Shown here piece after piece: positions 1-7,891 of a stretch of 64,000 nt of DNA. The notes beneath the pieces were generated by a model. The model did no database searches. It worked only from the letters and a program-made list of their open reading frames with translations, and was not told where the DNA came from. The DNA is from DSOI01 sp041394885 (lineage in GTDB: Bacteria > Acidobacteriota > Terriglobia > Bryobacterales > Bryobacteraceae): the NCBI GenBank assembly GCA_041394885.1, contig JAWKHI010000037.1:10645-74644 (forward strand), read 5' to 3'. Position 1 is the first letter of the stretch, and each line of letters starts with the position of its first letter. A program made the translations under genes and the position numbers.

Positions 1-660
1 GATCAGCAGCAGGTTGTGGCCGCCCGCCGCCGCCACCTCCAACGCCCGCTTCGCCGTCGCCTGCCCCCGCACATCGCCGAAATCGGCGACCCCCGGCGCC
101 CCGTCTCCGCTTTCTCCATCCCGAGGCTCCGCCGCTGGGTACTCCTCCTCGCGATTCAGCAGCCGCACCACGTCGCACAGATGCCGCAGCCCGTACACAC
201 GCACCCCATCCACCACCGCCGCCTCGGCCGCGTTCTCGCTCGGCACCACCAGAGTACCGATCCCCCGATTCCGCGCGCAGACCGCCATCGAGAGCGCCCC
301 CCGCACCGGCCGCAATCCGCCGTCGAGCGACAACTCGCCCGTCACCAGAAACTGTTCCGCCTGCGAAACCATCCCCATCGCGCCCAGAATCCCGATCGCC
401 ATCGGCAGGTCGAACCCCGCCCCTTCTTTCCGCACGTTCGCCGGCGCCAGGTTAATCGTCACGGACTTGTTCGGGTACCCGTAACCGCCGTTCATCAAGG
501 CGGATTTGATCCGTTCCCGGCTCTCCCGCACCGCCGTGTCCGGCATCCCCACCGTGATGAAGTCCCGCCCCGTGCCACCCGGATACATGTCCACCTCCAC
601 ATCGATCAACTGGGCGTCGATGCCGAAAAGGGTCGCGCTGCGGGTGCGGAACAGTGCCAA
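1..660 (-). CDS. comM: ComM/YifB-like Mg-chelatase family AAA+ protein, N-terminal part
   Basis: Read on the minus strand this is the N-terminal ribosomal-S5-like domain of the YifB/ComM family (motifs FGIDAQLIDVEVDM, GGTGRDFITVGMPD, NKSVTINLAPANVRKEGAGF), and the window edge cuts the gene at AAAGGHNLLLI, just before the Walker A loop. Family knowledge: ComM is a cytoplasmic AAA+ hexameric helicase that aids integration of DNA taken up by transformation. The chosen start is the TTG at 660, which puts the family N-terminus directly after the start and has AGGA about 10 nt upstream. An in-frame ATG at 726 would add 22 unconserved residues. The ATPase and C-terminal domains lie outside the window. 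Confidence 0.85.
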   Translation of the reverse strand, partial: MALFRTRSATLFGIDAQLIDVEVDMYPGGTGRDFITVGMPDTAVRESRERIKSALMNGGYGYPNKSVTINLAPANVRKEGAGFDLPMAIGILGAMGMVSQAEQFLVTGELSLDGGLRPVRGALSMAVCARNRGIGTLVVPSENAAEAAVVDGVRVYGLRHLCDVVRLLNREEEYPAAEPRDGESGDGAPGVADFGDVRGQATAKRALEVAAAGGHNLLLI

Positions 661-785
661 GACGGGAGTATCCTGCTCTGGTAGTGCCCCGTTGGGCCGT
701 TTGCTCTCACTGCAAAACGCCGCCATCCCCACCGGGATGGTCCCTCGAGCCCCGGAACGTCGCTGGTAGGACTAGAGGCACGAAA

Positions 786-2390
786 ATGAAAACTCTACTG
801 ACGCTCCTGGCCGCCGCCGCGCTCGCCTTCGGCGCCAACGACGCCGTCCTCACCGGAGACACCTTCACCGTCCCCGATCTCCTCCGCCCCGCCGGTTCGC
901 AAGGCGACCTCCGCGTCGGCCGCGGCGCCACCACTCTGCTTTCCTTCGCCTTCCTCCGCCCGGAAGGCAATCCGAAGCTCGAACGCGCCATCCTGAAGCT
1001 GTTCGTCTCGAGCATCGAGCGTCCAGGCGCCTTTCGCGTGGCCCCGGTCGCCGAACGCTGGTCGGAAACCTCCGCCGCGGGAGCCAACTCCCCGGAACTG
1101 CTGCCAGACGTCGTCACCGGCGTTCCCGTCACCACCGCGCAAGCCACCGTCGTCGCCGACGTGACCGCCGCCGTGGAAGATTGGATCTCGGGAAAACGCC
1201 AGAACTTCGGCTTCGCCATTGGCGCCATCCGCGACACCAGCATCCTGCTCGACAGCAAGGAAAATACGGAGACCAGCCACCCGGCGCAACTCGAACTCTA
1301 CTGGCGCGAAGCCGCCGGCTCCGCCCCCGGCGCACAAGGTCCGGAAGGGCCCCGGGGACCCACTGGCCCCGCCGGTCCCGCCGGCCCGCGCGGACTCACC
1401 GGGCCCCCGGGCATCCCAGGGCCGCCCGGTGTTTCCAGCGCCGTCCTTCCCTCCTCGCTTCTTTTGCGCCGTTGGGGGTCGTTCCGCGCCGAGCTCTCCA
1501 GCCGCGCCTTGTCCGGCGCCTTCGACATGGAAGTCGACGGGCAGCATGTGTACGTGATCAGACGCACTGCCATCGGTGAACAACTCGGAAAGTTCCGCGC
1601 CTCCGATCTGGTGGATGCCGGCGCGCTGGAAGCCGAGTCCTACGGCGCACAGGGTACGAATGCCCCCGAAACCAACGCCCTGTTGTTCGATGGCGGAATT
1701 CTGTGGAAAGCAGCCGCCAATGGACGCCTCTACCGTCTCTCGCTCTCCTCGGGGCAGCCCGCCAGCGCCAGCATTCTGCTACCGTCCGGCGCCCAGGCCC
1801 GCTCCATCGCCCTCGCCGGCGGGCCCAACCTCTGGGCCGGATCCGATACCGGCCTCATTCGCGTTCCTCGCGACGGGCAAAGCGTCTTCCCCGTTCTGAA
1901 CCTCGGCGACGAGATCTCCCATGTCGTCTGGGACGGCGCGCAAGTCTGGGCCGCCTCCACCGCCGGCCGTCTCTACCGCGTCCGCCACACCGATAGCAAT
2001 GTCCTCGAAACCGAACCCGTCTGCGCCGATGCCGCTGGCGGGCTCCTGTTCGATGGCCGCTGGCTCTGGGTCTCCTGTCCCTCGCAAAACGAAGTCGTTC
2101 GGCTCGATCCCACACTCCTCCCCATCAATGAGCAGGTCGAGCGCATCCCGGTCGCCGGATCGCCTGGCCCCATGGAGTTCGATGGCGCCCACGTCTGGGT
2201 CGGCAATCGCGAACCAGCCTCGCCGAATGCCACGCTCACCCGCATCGCCGGCGTCGAAGTCGTCGATTCACTCCCGCTCTCCTACGCCGGAAAGATTCGT
2301 AAGCTTCGCTTCGACGGGACTTACATGTGGGCGCTCGGCGTTTCCGGCAGTGGTGATCCGCAGGATCTCGGCAGGCTATCGAAGTTCTGA
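786..2390 (+). CDS. Secreted protein with collagen-like Gly-X-Y segment and C-terminal beta-propeller
   Basis: 534 residues. Residues 1-16 form a signal peptide (MKTLLTLLAAAALAFG). Residues about 20-175 resemble the DNRLRE-type extracellular beta domain (a beta-sandwich of the kind found next to RHS and cell-surface proteins). Residues about 181-215 are a run of Gly-X-Y triplets rich in proline (for example GPRGPTGPAGPAGPRG), a collagen-like segment. The remainder has repeated blades with LLFDGGILWKA, VVWDGAQVWAAS and MEFDGAHVWVGN, a beta-propeller. The ATG at 786 was chosen over an upstream start because it begins the signal peptide. Function is unknown; a cell-surface or matrix protein is inferred. 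The next gene starts 19 nt downstream on the same strand and could be co-transcribed. Confidence 0.8.
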   Translation: MKTLLTLLAAAALAFGANDAVLTGDTFTVPDLLRPAGSQGDLRVGRGATTLLSFAFLRPEGNPKLERAILKLFVSSIERPGAFRVAPVAERWSETSAAGANSPELLPDVVTGVPVTTAQATVVADVTAAVEDWISGKRQNFGFAIGAIRDTSILLDSKENTETSHPAQLELYWREAAGSAPGAQGPEGPRGPTGPAGPAGPRGLTGPPGIPGPPGVSSAVLPSSLLLRRWGSFRAELSSRALSGAFDMEVDGQHVYVIRRTAIGEQLGKFRASDLVDAGALEAESYGAQGTNAPETNALLFDGGILWKAAANGRLYRLSLSSGQPASASILLPSGAQARSIALAGGPNLWAGSDTGLIRVPRDGQSVFPVLNLGDEISHVVWDGAQVWAASTAGRLYRVRHTDSNVLETEPVCADAAGGLLFDGRWLWVSCPSQNEVVRLDPTLLPINEQVERIPVAGSPGPMEFDGAHVWVGNREPASPNATLTRIAGVEVVDSLPLSYAGKIRKLRFDGTYMWALGVSGSGDPQDLGRLSKF

Positions 2391-2409
2391 ACCTGCTACT
2401 CTGCCAGTA

Positions 2410-3012
2410 ATGCCAGAGATCGAAGTCACGGTCGACCTCAACGCGGGGCGCTACCAGACGAGCCTCCAGGCTCTGCGCTCGTTCCTCGAAGCCGCCCGTG
2501 GAAAGAAGCCATTCCTGTTCGCCGCCTTGCTTACGCCCGCCGGCGATACCATCGACATCCAGATCCGCACCCAAAACCTCTACGTCGTCGCCTTCCATGG
2601 CGCCGATGGCTGGTATTACTTCGACGATGAGCCTGGCGCTCTCGGCAAGCCCGCCGGCACCGGTTCCAACTATAACCAGCTAGGACACGTGGGCAACATC
2701 GCCTACGATGACCTTCGCGGCCTCGGGGAGCTGTCACGCTTCCGCAAGGGTCAGAAACTCGACAAACGCCTCGTCGCCATCCTCATCGCGCTCACTTCCG
2801 AAGCTGCCCGGTTCGCCACCGTATCCACCTACTTTACGGGACTCACGAATAGTGTCGGCACCCAATACGCCGCCTGGCTACAGGGCGGAGTCAACTTCGA
2901 GTACCTTAAGAATCACTATTTCAATAACTGGACGAATCCGCCTGACCCACCGATGGTGCCCGGCCAAGTCTACCATCCGGTGAAACCGGATATACTGCTG
3001 CCGAACAGGTAA
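2410..3012 (+). CDS. Ribosome-inactivating-protein-like rRNA N-glycosidase (RIP family)
   Basis: 200 residues, no signal peptide. The sequence carries the RIP (PF00161-type) active-site pattern in the correct order: NLYVVAF with Tyr58, SNYNQLGHVG with Tyr88, LTSEAARF with Glu131 and Arg134, and NNW with Trp174. These match ricin Tyr80, Tyr123, Glu177, Arg180 and Trp211. The surrounding pattern (yyFDD after the first Tyr, a helix ending in I-A-L-T-S-E-A-A-R-F) also fits. Family knowledge: RIPs remove one adenine from the sarcin-ricin loop of large-subunit rRNA and stop translation; they are common in plants and rare in bacteria (Shiga toxin, some actinomycetes). No immunity gene is evident beside it. 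Whether it acts on its own ribosomes, on those of other organisms, or not at all is unknown. Start: the ATG at 2410, with a weak ribosome-binding site. It lies 19 nt after the collagen-like gene, so a shared transcript is possible. Confidence 0.85.
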   Translation: MPEIEVTVDLNAGRYQTSLQALRSFLEAARGKKPFLFAALLTPAGDTIDIQIRTQNLYVVAFHGADGWYYFDDEPGALGKPAGTGSNYNQLGHVGNIAYDDLRGLGELSRFRKGQKLDKRLVAILIALTSEAARFATVSTYFTGLTNSVGTQYAAWLQGGVNFEYLKNHYFNNWTNPPDPPMVPGQVYHPVKPDILLPNR

Positions 3013-3014
3013 AC

Positions 3015-3905
3015 TCACTCGATCCGGAACGTATGCCGGGATTCCTGCTCCACGCCCCCAATGGCGTCCTTGACCCGCAGCGCGATCGTGTACTCGCCCT
3101 TCGCGATGTCCGCCGACGGCCGTAAGTTCAAAACCCCGGGGACGTAACGCTTGCGGTAAAAAGACTGATCCGCCTCCCGCGCTGCCTCCGGCTCCTGATA
3201 GATACTCTTGCCCGTCGCGTCGAACACTTCCAGCCCGTAGCTCACTTCGTACTGGTTCCCCTCGCCGAACTTGTAGCCGGTAATGTCAAACCGCGCCCAG
3301 ACCGGATCGCCTGCCCGATAGACCGGCGGCGCCAGCGCCTTTCCGTCCTGCTCGGTGCGCAGGAACCGGAAACCCGCGGCCACGAGTACATCACTCGACT
3401 CCACCGTCCGGCCTCGCACCCCGAACGTCGTCTCGCGCGTGGCCGTCGTGCCCGCCACCTCGTCCTGCACCGTCATCACGATCTTGTAAGTGCCCGGATC
3501 GAGCAGCGGAGGCAGTGCGAAGTCATGCCGGATCTTGGGAACCCACTCTTTGTCCTGCGGCGCAAGGTCCACGTCCACCTTGTCGGCCTTCGCCGGCGCC
3601 AGCGCCACCCCGGCCGAATCGAAGACTTCCACTTTCCAGTTCACCGTCATGCTCTCCCGGTCGTTATCGTCCTTGCGGCGGCCGTAACCAACCACCTTCG
3701 CGCGGTAGAACACCGTTTCCCCTTGTTGGAATCGGAAAGAGTCCGCGACGCCCGGCCCGTCCTCCACCACTGACACCGTGCTCTCGCTGATCGACAACGC
3801 CGCGCCCATGCCAACCGGTGCCGACGCTGTTGCCACGATGGCCAGCCCCGCCCAAACTGCACCCGCCGAAACCACAGGGGCCGCGCGCCAGGCCATTCCC
3901 GTCAC
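3015..3905 (-). CDS. Secreted two-domain beta-sandwich hypothetical protein
   Basis: 296 residues. The N-terminus (residues 1-35) is hydrophobic with an Ala-rich stretch and reads as a signal peptide or membrane anchor. Two similar halves follow, each with phrases such as VFYRAKVVGYG / VWARFDITGYK, VEVFDSAGVAL / LEVFDATGKSI and PGTYKIVMTVQDEVAG / KGEYTIALRVKDAIGG. This is an internal duplication of an Ig-like or fibronectin-like beta domain. No catalytic motif is visible. It overlaps the upstream lipoprotein gene by 4 nt (ATGA), so the two are one transcription unit and are probably exported together. Convergent with the RIP-like gene, whose stop lies 2 nt away. Function unknown. Confidence 0.7.
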   Translation of the reverse strand: MTGMAWRAAPVVSAGAVWAGLAIVATASAPVGMGAALSISESTVSVVEDGPGVADSFRFQQGETVFYRAKVVGYGRRKDDNDRESMTVNWKVEVFDSAGVALAPAKADKVDVDLAPQDKEWVPKIRHDFALPPLLDPGTYKIVMTVQDEVAGTTATRETTFGVRGRTVESSDVLVAAGFRFLRTEQDGKALAPPVYRAGDPVWARFDITGYKFGEGNQYEVSYGLEVFDATGKSIYQEPEAAREADQSFYRKRYVPGVLNLRPSADIAKGEYTIALRVKDAIGGVEQESRHTFRIE

Positions 3906-4411
3906 TCGACGCGCGGCTCCGGCAGCGGCAGTGGCTGCTCGTTGCGGATCCGGTAAGGGATCGTTACCACGCCCGATTGCTCCCGCTCCGGATCACCGCC
4001 ATCGTTCAAATGCAGCTTGTATTCGCCGGGCTCCACGTCGAACAAAATCCGCCGGCTCTCGGACGCGCCCGGCGCAACTGGCCGGATCAGGCCCCACCAG
4101 TCCTCCACGCCCGCGCCGTCTTCCACTTCAGGATGCGTCGCGCCATCGGCGCCTTCCAGACGCAGGATCGGAACGTGCAGTTCGCGCGTCCCTTGGTTCA
4201 CCGCCGACAACCGTATCGTCAGGAAGCGATGCTTCGGAAGGCGCGGGCCAACCTCGCCCGGCAAATCCGCCAGCCACTCGGCATCGAGTGCGGTGAACAG
4301 GAAGCTTCCCACTTGTAGGTGCTCCCCCAACGTAGCAACCGGCGTCGGCTTGCTGGAGCAGGCGGCAATCAGGAGCAGGGCCGCAACCGGAACGCGGCGC
4401 CTTGACCACAA
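3902..4411 (-). CDS. Lipoprotein with telokin-like (DUF4352-like) beta domain
   Basis: The reading frame extends back to an ATG at 4543, but a TTG at 4411 gives a textbook lipoprotein signal: positive SRRR, hydrophobic core, and LIAAC lipobox with the Cys at residue 18. That start was chosen without a clear ribosome-binding site and is uncertain. The mature part has LTIRLSAVNQGTRELHVPILRLEGADG, the pattern of DUF4352-type Ig-like domains, then an acidic stretch with WWGLIRPVAPG and VEPGEYKLHL. It is expected to be anchored to a membrane and to work with the downstream beta-sandwich protein, whose start codon overlaps its stop. No enzyme motif is seen. Confidence 0.65.
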   Translation of the reverse strand: MWSRRRVPVAALLLIAACSSKPTPVATLGEHLQVGSFLFTALDAEWLADLPGEVGPRLPKHRFLTIRLSAVNQGTRELHVPILRLEGADGATHPEVEDGAGVEDWWGLIRPVAPGASESRRILFDVEPGEYKLHLNDGGDPEREQSGVVTIPYRIRNEQPLPLPEPRVE

Positions 4412-4582
4412 TGCCCGCTTCGCTGTTTCAGCTATGTGCGCAAAACCCGCGGAGGCATCGCTCCAATCGAAACGGAAACTCGCGATCCGCGGAAGCCGGA
4501 GCGAGTACGTTTTGCGCGTGTTCATCGGAAGTTCAACTCGCATGTTATCCAGGGAACTATTATCCTATGAGAGGCATCCTTC

Positions 4583-5254
4583 ATGCGTCTACTTTGGATT
4601 TTCGCGGCAATTTTCATCCTGCTACCGCCCCTCGACGCCCAGCAGGTCCATCCAGTCAGCGGACGCCGCATTGCCCCCGTCATGGGCGTTGGCGGCGCGC
4701 CGTGGCTCGTCCGCCCTGAACGCGAAGCCGAGGAAAACCCCACTCGCTCGCTCGAACTGCTCAACCTCGAGCCCGGCATGATGGTCGGCGACGTCGGCGC
4801 CGGCGTCGGCTACTGGAGCCTTCGCATCGCCGAGCGGATTCAGCCCGGCGGTAAGGTCTTTGCCTCCGATCTCCAGCCCGAAATGCTCCGTCTGCTCCGC
4901 GAACGCATGCGGAAATCCGGCATCGCCAACATCGAGCCGCTCCCGGCCACCGTCACCGACGCCGGCCTCCCCGCCGGGCGCCTCGATCTGGTCATCCTCG
5001 TCGACGTCTATCATGAGTTCTCCGAGCCTGAAAAAATGCTCGCCTCCATCGCCCGCTCCCTCAAGCCCGACGGCCGTCTCGTCCTGCTCGAGTACCGCAA
5101 GGAGGATCCCGATATCCCGATTCGCGAGGAACACAAGATGAGCGTAGCCACCGTCCGCCAGGAACTCGAAGCCGCCGGCTATCGCTTCGCCAGCGTCACC
5201 AGCGACCTACCCTGGCAGCATCTGTTCGTTTTCAAGAAACCCCTCGTCCAGTAA
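4583..5254 (+). CDS. Exported class I SAM-dependent methyltransferase-like protein
   Basis: 223 residues. Residues 1-19 look like a signal peptide (MRLLWIFAAIFILLPPLDA). Then follow the Rossmann methyltransferase motifs: motif I VGDVGAGVGYWS, an acidic end of beta-2 (VFASDLQPEM), DLVILVDVYHEF (motif IV region), and SLKPDGRLVLLEY (motif VI). Family knowledge: this group uses S-adenosylmethionine; substrate unknown. An exported methyltransferase is odd because SAM is cytoplasmic, yet signal-bearing members of this family are known from acidobacteria and proteobacteria. It may be inner-membrane anchored and face the cytoplasm. The next gene begins 3 nt after the stop, so they are probably co-transcribed. 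Confidence 0.8.
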   Translation: MRLLWIFAAIFILLPPLDAQQVHPVSGRRIAPVMGVGGAPWLVRPEREAEENPTRSLELLNLEPGMMVGDVGAGVGYWSLRIAERIQPGGKVFASDLQPEMLRLLRERMRKSGIANIEPLPATVTDAGLPAGRLDLVILVDVYHEFSEPEKMLASIARSLKPDGRLVLLEYRKEDPDIPIREEHKMSVATVRQELEAAGYRFASVTSDLPWQHLFVFKKPLVQ

Positions 5255-5257
5255 CCT

Positions 5258-6388
5258 GTGCCTAAAGGATCCCTCTCTCCCGCCGAACATAGCGTCCACA
5301 CGGACCCATCCACGGGCGCGCGCGTTCACCAGCTTACGAATCACCCCAGCATCAATCACGCCACTTACTTCTTGCAAAGCTCATTTACTCCCGCTGACCG
5401 CGCCTTGCTCTTCGTCTCCTACCGTTCCGGCGACGCCCAGCTTTACTCCATCGATCCGTTTCCCCACGGCCAGATCCGTCAACTCACCGCAGGCATACCC
5501 ATTCATCCCTTTTCGCCCGCCATCCATTGCGGTCCCGGGTCCGATTCCCCACTCGTCTTCTTCGTTCGCAAGGGTTCCATCTGGAAGATCGATCTCTCCA
5601 CGCTCGACGAATCCTGCATCGTCGATTTCGACGGCGCGCAACTCGGCGAGTGTTCCCCCGGTGACCATGGCCGCTGGCTCACCGCCGCCGCCAAACGAGG
5701 CTCCGAATCAGGCATCGTCGCTGGCCGTGCCGACGGTTCTGACTGGACCTTTATCCCGTTTCCCCGCACCGTCATTCATCCGCAATTCCATCCCCTCTAC
5801 CCCGAATGGATCGAGTTCGCCGCGGACCCTGCTCCCCGCATGCATCGCGTCCGCCGCGACGGCTCGGGCCTCGAATGCCTCTACCAGCATGGTAATGACG
5901 AGTTCGTCGTCCATGAAACCTTCCTCGGCTCCACGGGCGATCTCGTCTATACCGTCTGGCCCCATAGCCTCTGGCGGATGAACTGGGACACACGCGAACG
6001 CACCCGGATCGCCTCGGTGAACGCCTGGCACATCACACCCAATCGTGACGGCTCCCTCGTCCTGTGCGACACCAATCACCCGGACCTCGGCCTGTTCCTC
6101 ATCGATGCCGCCTCCGGCGAGTGCAAGCCGGTTTGTCTTTCCCAGTCCTCCAATGCCGGGTCCCAGTGGAAAACCTCCCGCTACGCTCTCGCGGAAGACT
6201 TCGCCCGCGCCCGCAGCGAGGCCAAATCCGGCGCGCTCAGTTGGATGGAAGTTTCCACCGACACCGTCTACGGTCCCCAGTGGACCCATCCTCACCCTTC
6301 CTTCTCCGCCACGGAGAACAAGGTCGTTTTCGCCAGTGACCGTTCCGGCCACCCGCAAGTCTACGTGGCCGAGATTCCAATCGACTAA
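5258..6388 (+). CDS. Oligogalacturonide-lyase-like seven-bladed beta-propeller protein
   Basis: 376 residues from a GTG start directly after the methyltransferase stop. The N-terminal pattern (GARVHQLTNHPSINHATYFLQ, then FTPADRALLFVSYRSGD) matches the Ogl/WD40-like propeller family (PF14583-type), which cleaves short unsaturated oligogalacturonides from pectin. Further blades read LVFFVRKGSIWKID, GDLVYTVWPHSLWRM, DGSLVLCDTNHPDLGLFLID, and the C-terminal HPSFSATENKVVFASDRSG. Catalysis needs Mn-binding His/Gln residues in the propeller centre; several His are present (HETFL, HPQFHP, THPHPSF) but were not modelled. No signal peptide, so cytoplasmic, as for known Ogl. Context of sugar-acid and rhamnose genes supports a role in pectin or plant-polymer breakdown. 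Confidence 0.75.
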   Translation: MPKGSLSPAEHSVHTDPSTGARVHQLTNHPSINHATYFLQSSFTPADRALLFVSYRSGDAQLYSIDPFPHGQIRQLTAGIPIHPFSPAIHCGPGSDSPLVFFVRKGSIWKIDLSTLDESCIVDFDGAQLGECSPGDHGRWLTAAAKRGSESGIVAGRADGSDWTFIPFPRTVIHPQFHPLYPEWIEFAADPAPRMHRVRRDGSGLECLYQHGNDEFVVHETFLGSTGDLVYTVWPHSLWRMNWDTRERTRIASVNAWHITPNRDGSLVLCDTNHPDLGLFLIDAASGECKPVCLSQSSNAGSQWKTSRYALAEDFARARSEAKSGALSWMEVSTDTVYGPQWTHPHPSFSATENKVVFASDRSGHPQVYVAEIPID

Positions 6389-6402
6389 CTACCAGCTAAC
6401 TT

Positions 6403-7464
6403 ATGAATACTTACAAGATCGCAGTTATCCCCGGCGACGGCATCGGCATGGAAGTCGTCCCCCCCACTCTCGAGTTGCTTCGGGCCGCCGGCGGCAAGTT
6501 CAACATCGGCTTCGAGTTCAATCATTTCGAATGGGGCGCCGAGTACTTCTTCCGCCACGGCCACATGATGCCGCCCAACGCGCTCGAGTTGCTCGCTCCG
6601 CACGACGCCATCCTCCTAGGCGCCGTGGGACACACCGACATCCCGGACAACGTTACCCTCAACGGCCTCCTGCTGCCCATCCGGCGCGGCTTCGATCAGT
6701 TCGCCAACGTTCGTCCCGCCGTCTTGTTCGAAGGCGTCGATAGCCCGCTCGCGGGACGCAAACCCGGCGACATCGACATGGTGGTCGTCCGGGAAAACAC
6801 CGAAGGAGAGTACGCCCAAATCGGCGGCTTTCTCTATCACCACCAGCCCGATGAGGTCGCCGTACAGACGTCGGTGTTCACGCGCCGCGGCTGCGAACGC
6901 ATCATCCGTCACGCCTTTGAACTTGCCCGCCGCCGGAATGGTAAGAAACGCGTCGCCTCCATCACCAAGTCAAACGCCCAGGGCTACAGCATGGTGCTGT
7001 GGGATCGCGTCTTCAAGACCGTCGCCCATGAATATGCCGACATAGAAACCGAGTCCCTCCTGGTCGACGCCGCCGCTATGAACTTCGTTCGGAGACCCCA
7101 CACCTTCGATGTCGTCGTTGGCTCCAACCTCTTCGGCGACATCCTCAGTGACTTATCCGCCATCGTCACTGGCTCCATTGGCCTCGCCGCCAGCGCCAAC
7201 CTCGACCCTGAAAAGCGCTTCCCATCCATGTTCGAGCCGGTCCACGGCACCGCGCCAGACATCTACGGCAAAGGCATCGCCAACCCCATGGCCACCTTCT
7301 TTTCCGCATCCATGATGCTCGAACATCTCGGCGAATCCGCCGCCGCGGCCGCCATTGACCTGAGCATCCGGAAAGCTCTCGCCGCGCGCAAGGGGCTCAC
7401 GCCGGATCTCGGCGGCGATGGCAACCTGCGATCGGTCACCGCGGCGGTGCTTTCGGCCTTGTAG
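6403..7464 (+). CDS. Tartrate dehydrogenase / D-malate dehydrogenase family oxidoreductase
   Basis: 353 residues, full length for the isocitrate/isopropylmalate dehydrogenase superfamily. Motifs: VIPGDGIGMEVVP near the N-terminus, LGAVGHTDIPD, VVVRENTEGEYAQIGGF (substrate and nucleotide loop), SITKSN, the metal-binding DVVVGSNLFGDILSDLSA, and FEPVHGTAPDIYGKGIANP. The NTEGEY loop and IRRGFDQFANVRP fit the TtuC/DmlA branch (tartrate dehydrogenase, D-malate decarboxylating) more than LeuB. NAD-dependent, Mg/Mn-dependent oxidation of tartrate or D-malate in the cytosol is inferred. It starts 14 nt after the Ogl-like gene on the same strand. No symbol is given because substrate cannot be decided from sequence. 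Confidence 0.85.
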   Translation: MNTYKIAVIPGDGIGMEVVPPTLELLRAAGGKFNIGFEFNHFEWGAEYFFRHGHMMPPNALELLAPHDAILLGAVGHTDIPDNVTLNGLLLPIRRGFDQFANVRPAVLFEGVDSPLAGRKPGDIDMVVVRENTEGEYAQIGGFLYHHQPDEVAVQTSVFTRRGCERIIRHAFELARRRNGKKRVASITKSNAQGYSMVLWDRVFKTVAHEYADIETESLLVDAAAMNFVRRPHTFDVVVGSNLFGDILSDLSAIVTGSIGLAASANLDPEKRFPSMFEPVHGTAPDIYGKGIANPMATFFSASMMLEHLGESAAAAAIDLSIRKALAARKGLTPDLGGDGNLRSVTAAVLSAL

Positions 7465-7471
7465 GAAAGAC

Positions 7472-7855
7472 TTACTTCTTCAGACCCTGCCGGGCCACGA
7501 GAATCCGCTCCGAGATCAGGTTGTAGATGTTCTCGCGCATTGACTTGTCCTTGCACTGAAAATCGTACCGGGACCCCTTCACCGGCCGGACACGGAAGTC
7601 CTTCCGGCCCTTCTTCGACAGTTCGCGGATCTCGGAGTATTTCCAGTTGCGCGAGTGGCGCGAGTCCGTCAGAGACTCAAAGGCCAGTTCCGTCTCCTTC
7701 AACATCAGCTTCCCGGTCTGGTCGCCGTTACGGATGTCGAAGACCATATCCCCGGCCGAGACGGCGGCCTGAGCTCCGGCGGCTGCGGGGGTCGCCGGCG
7801 AGTAGAGCGCAACACACAGGACGAAAACAGCGGTGGAGAAGATTGGGCGGGTCAT
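7472..7855 (-). CDS. Small secreted hypothetical protein
   Basis: 127 residues. Residues 1-28 form a signal peptide ending in an Ala/Gly-rich stretch (PATPAAAGAQA). The mature part is mostly beta with a conserved-looking WKYSEIRELSKKGRKDFRV and YDFQCKDKSM, suggestive of a small PH-like or lipocalin-like barrel. No known family could be named. Convergent with the dehydrogenase gene (8-nt gap) and preceded by about 35 nt containing a C-run (positions near 7879). Confidence 0.65.
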   Translation of the reverse strand: MTRPIFSTAVFVLCVALYSPATPAAAGAQAAVSAGDMVFDIRNGDQTGKLMLKETELAFESLTDSRHSRNWKYSEIRELSKKGRKDFRVRPVKGSRYDFQCKDKSMRENIYNLISERILVARQGLKK

Positions 7856-7891
7856 CTAACTTGGATTATAACAACCGCCCCCCCCCGCCTT

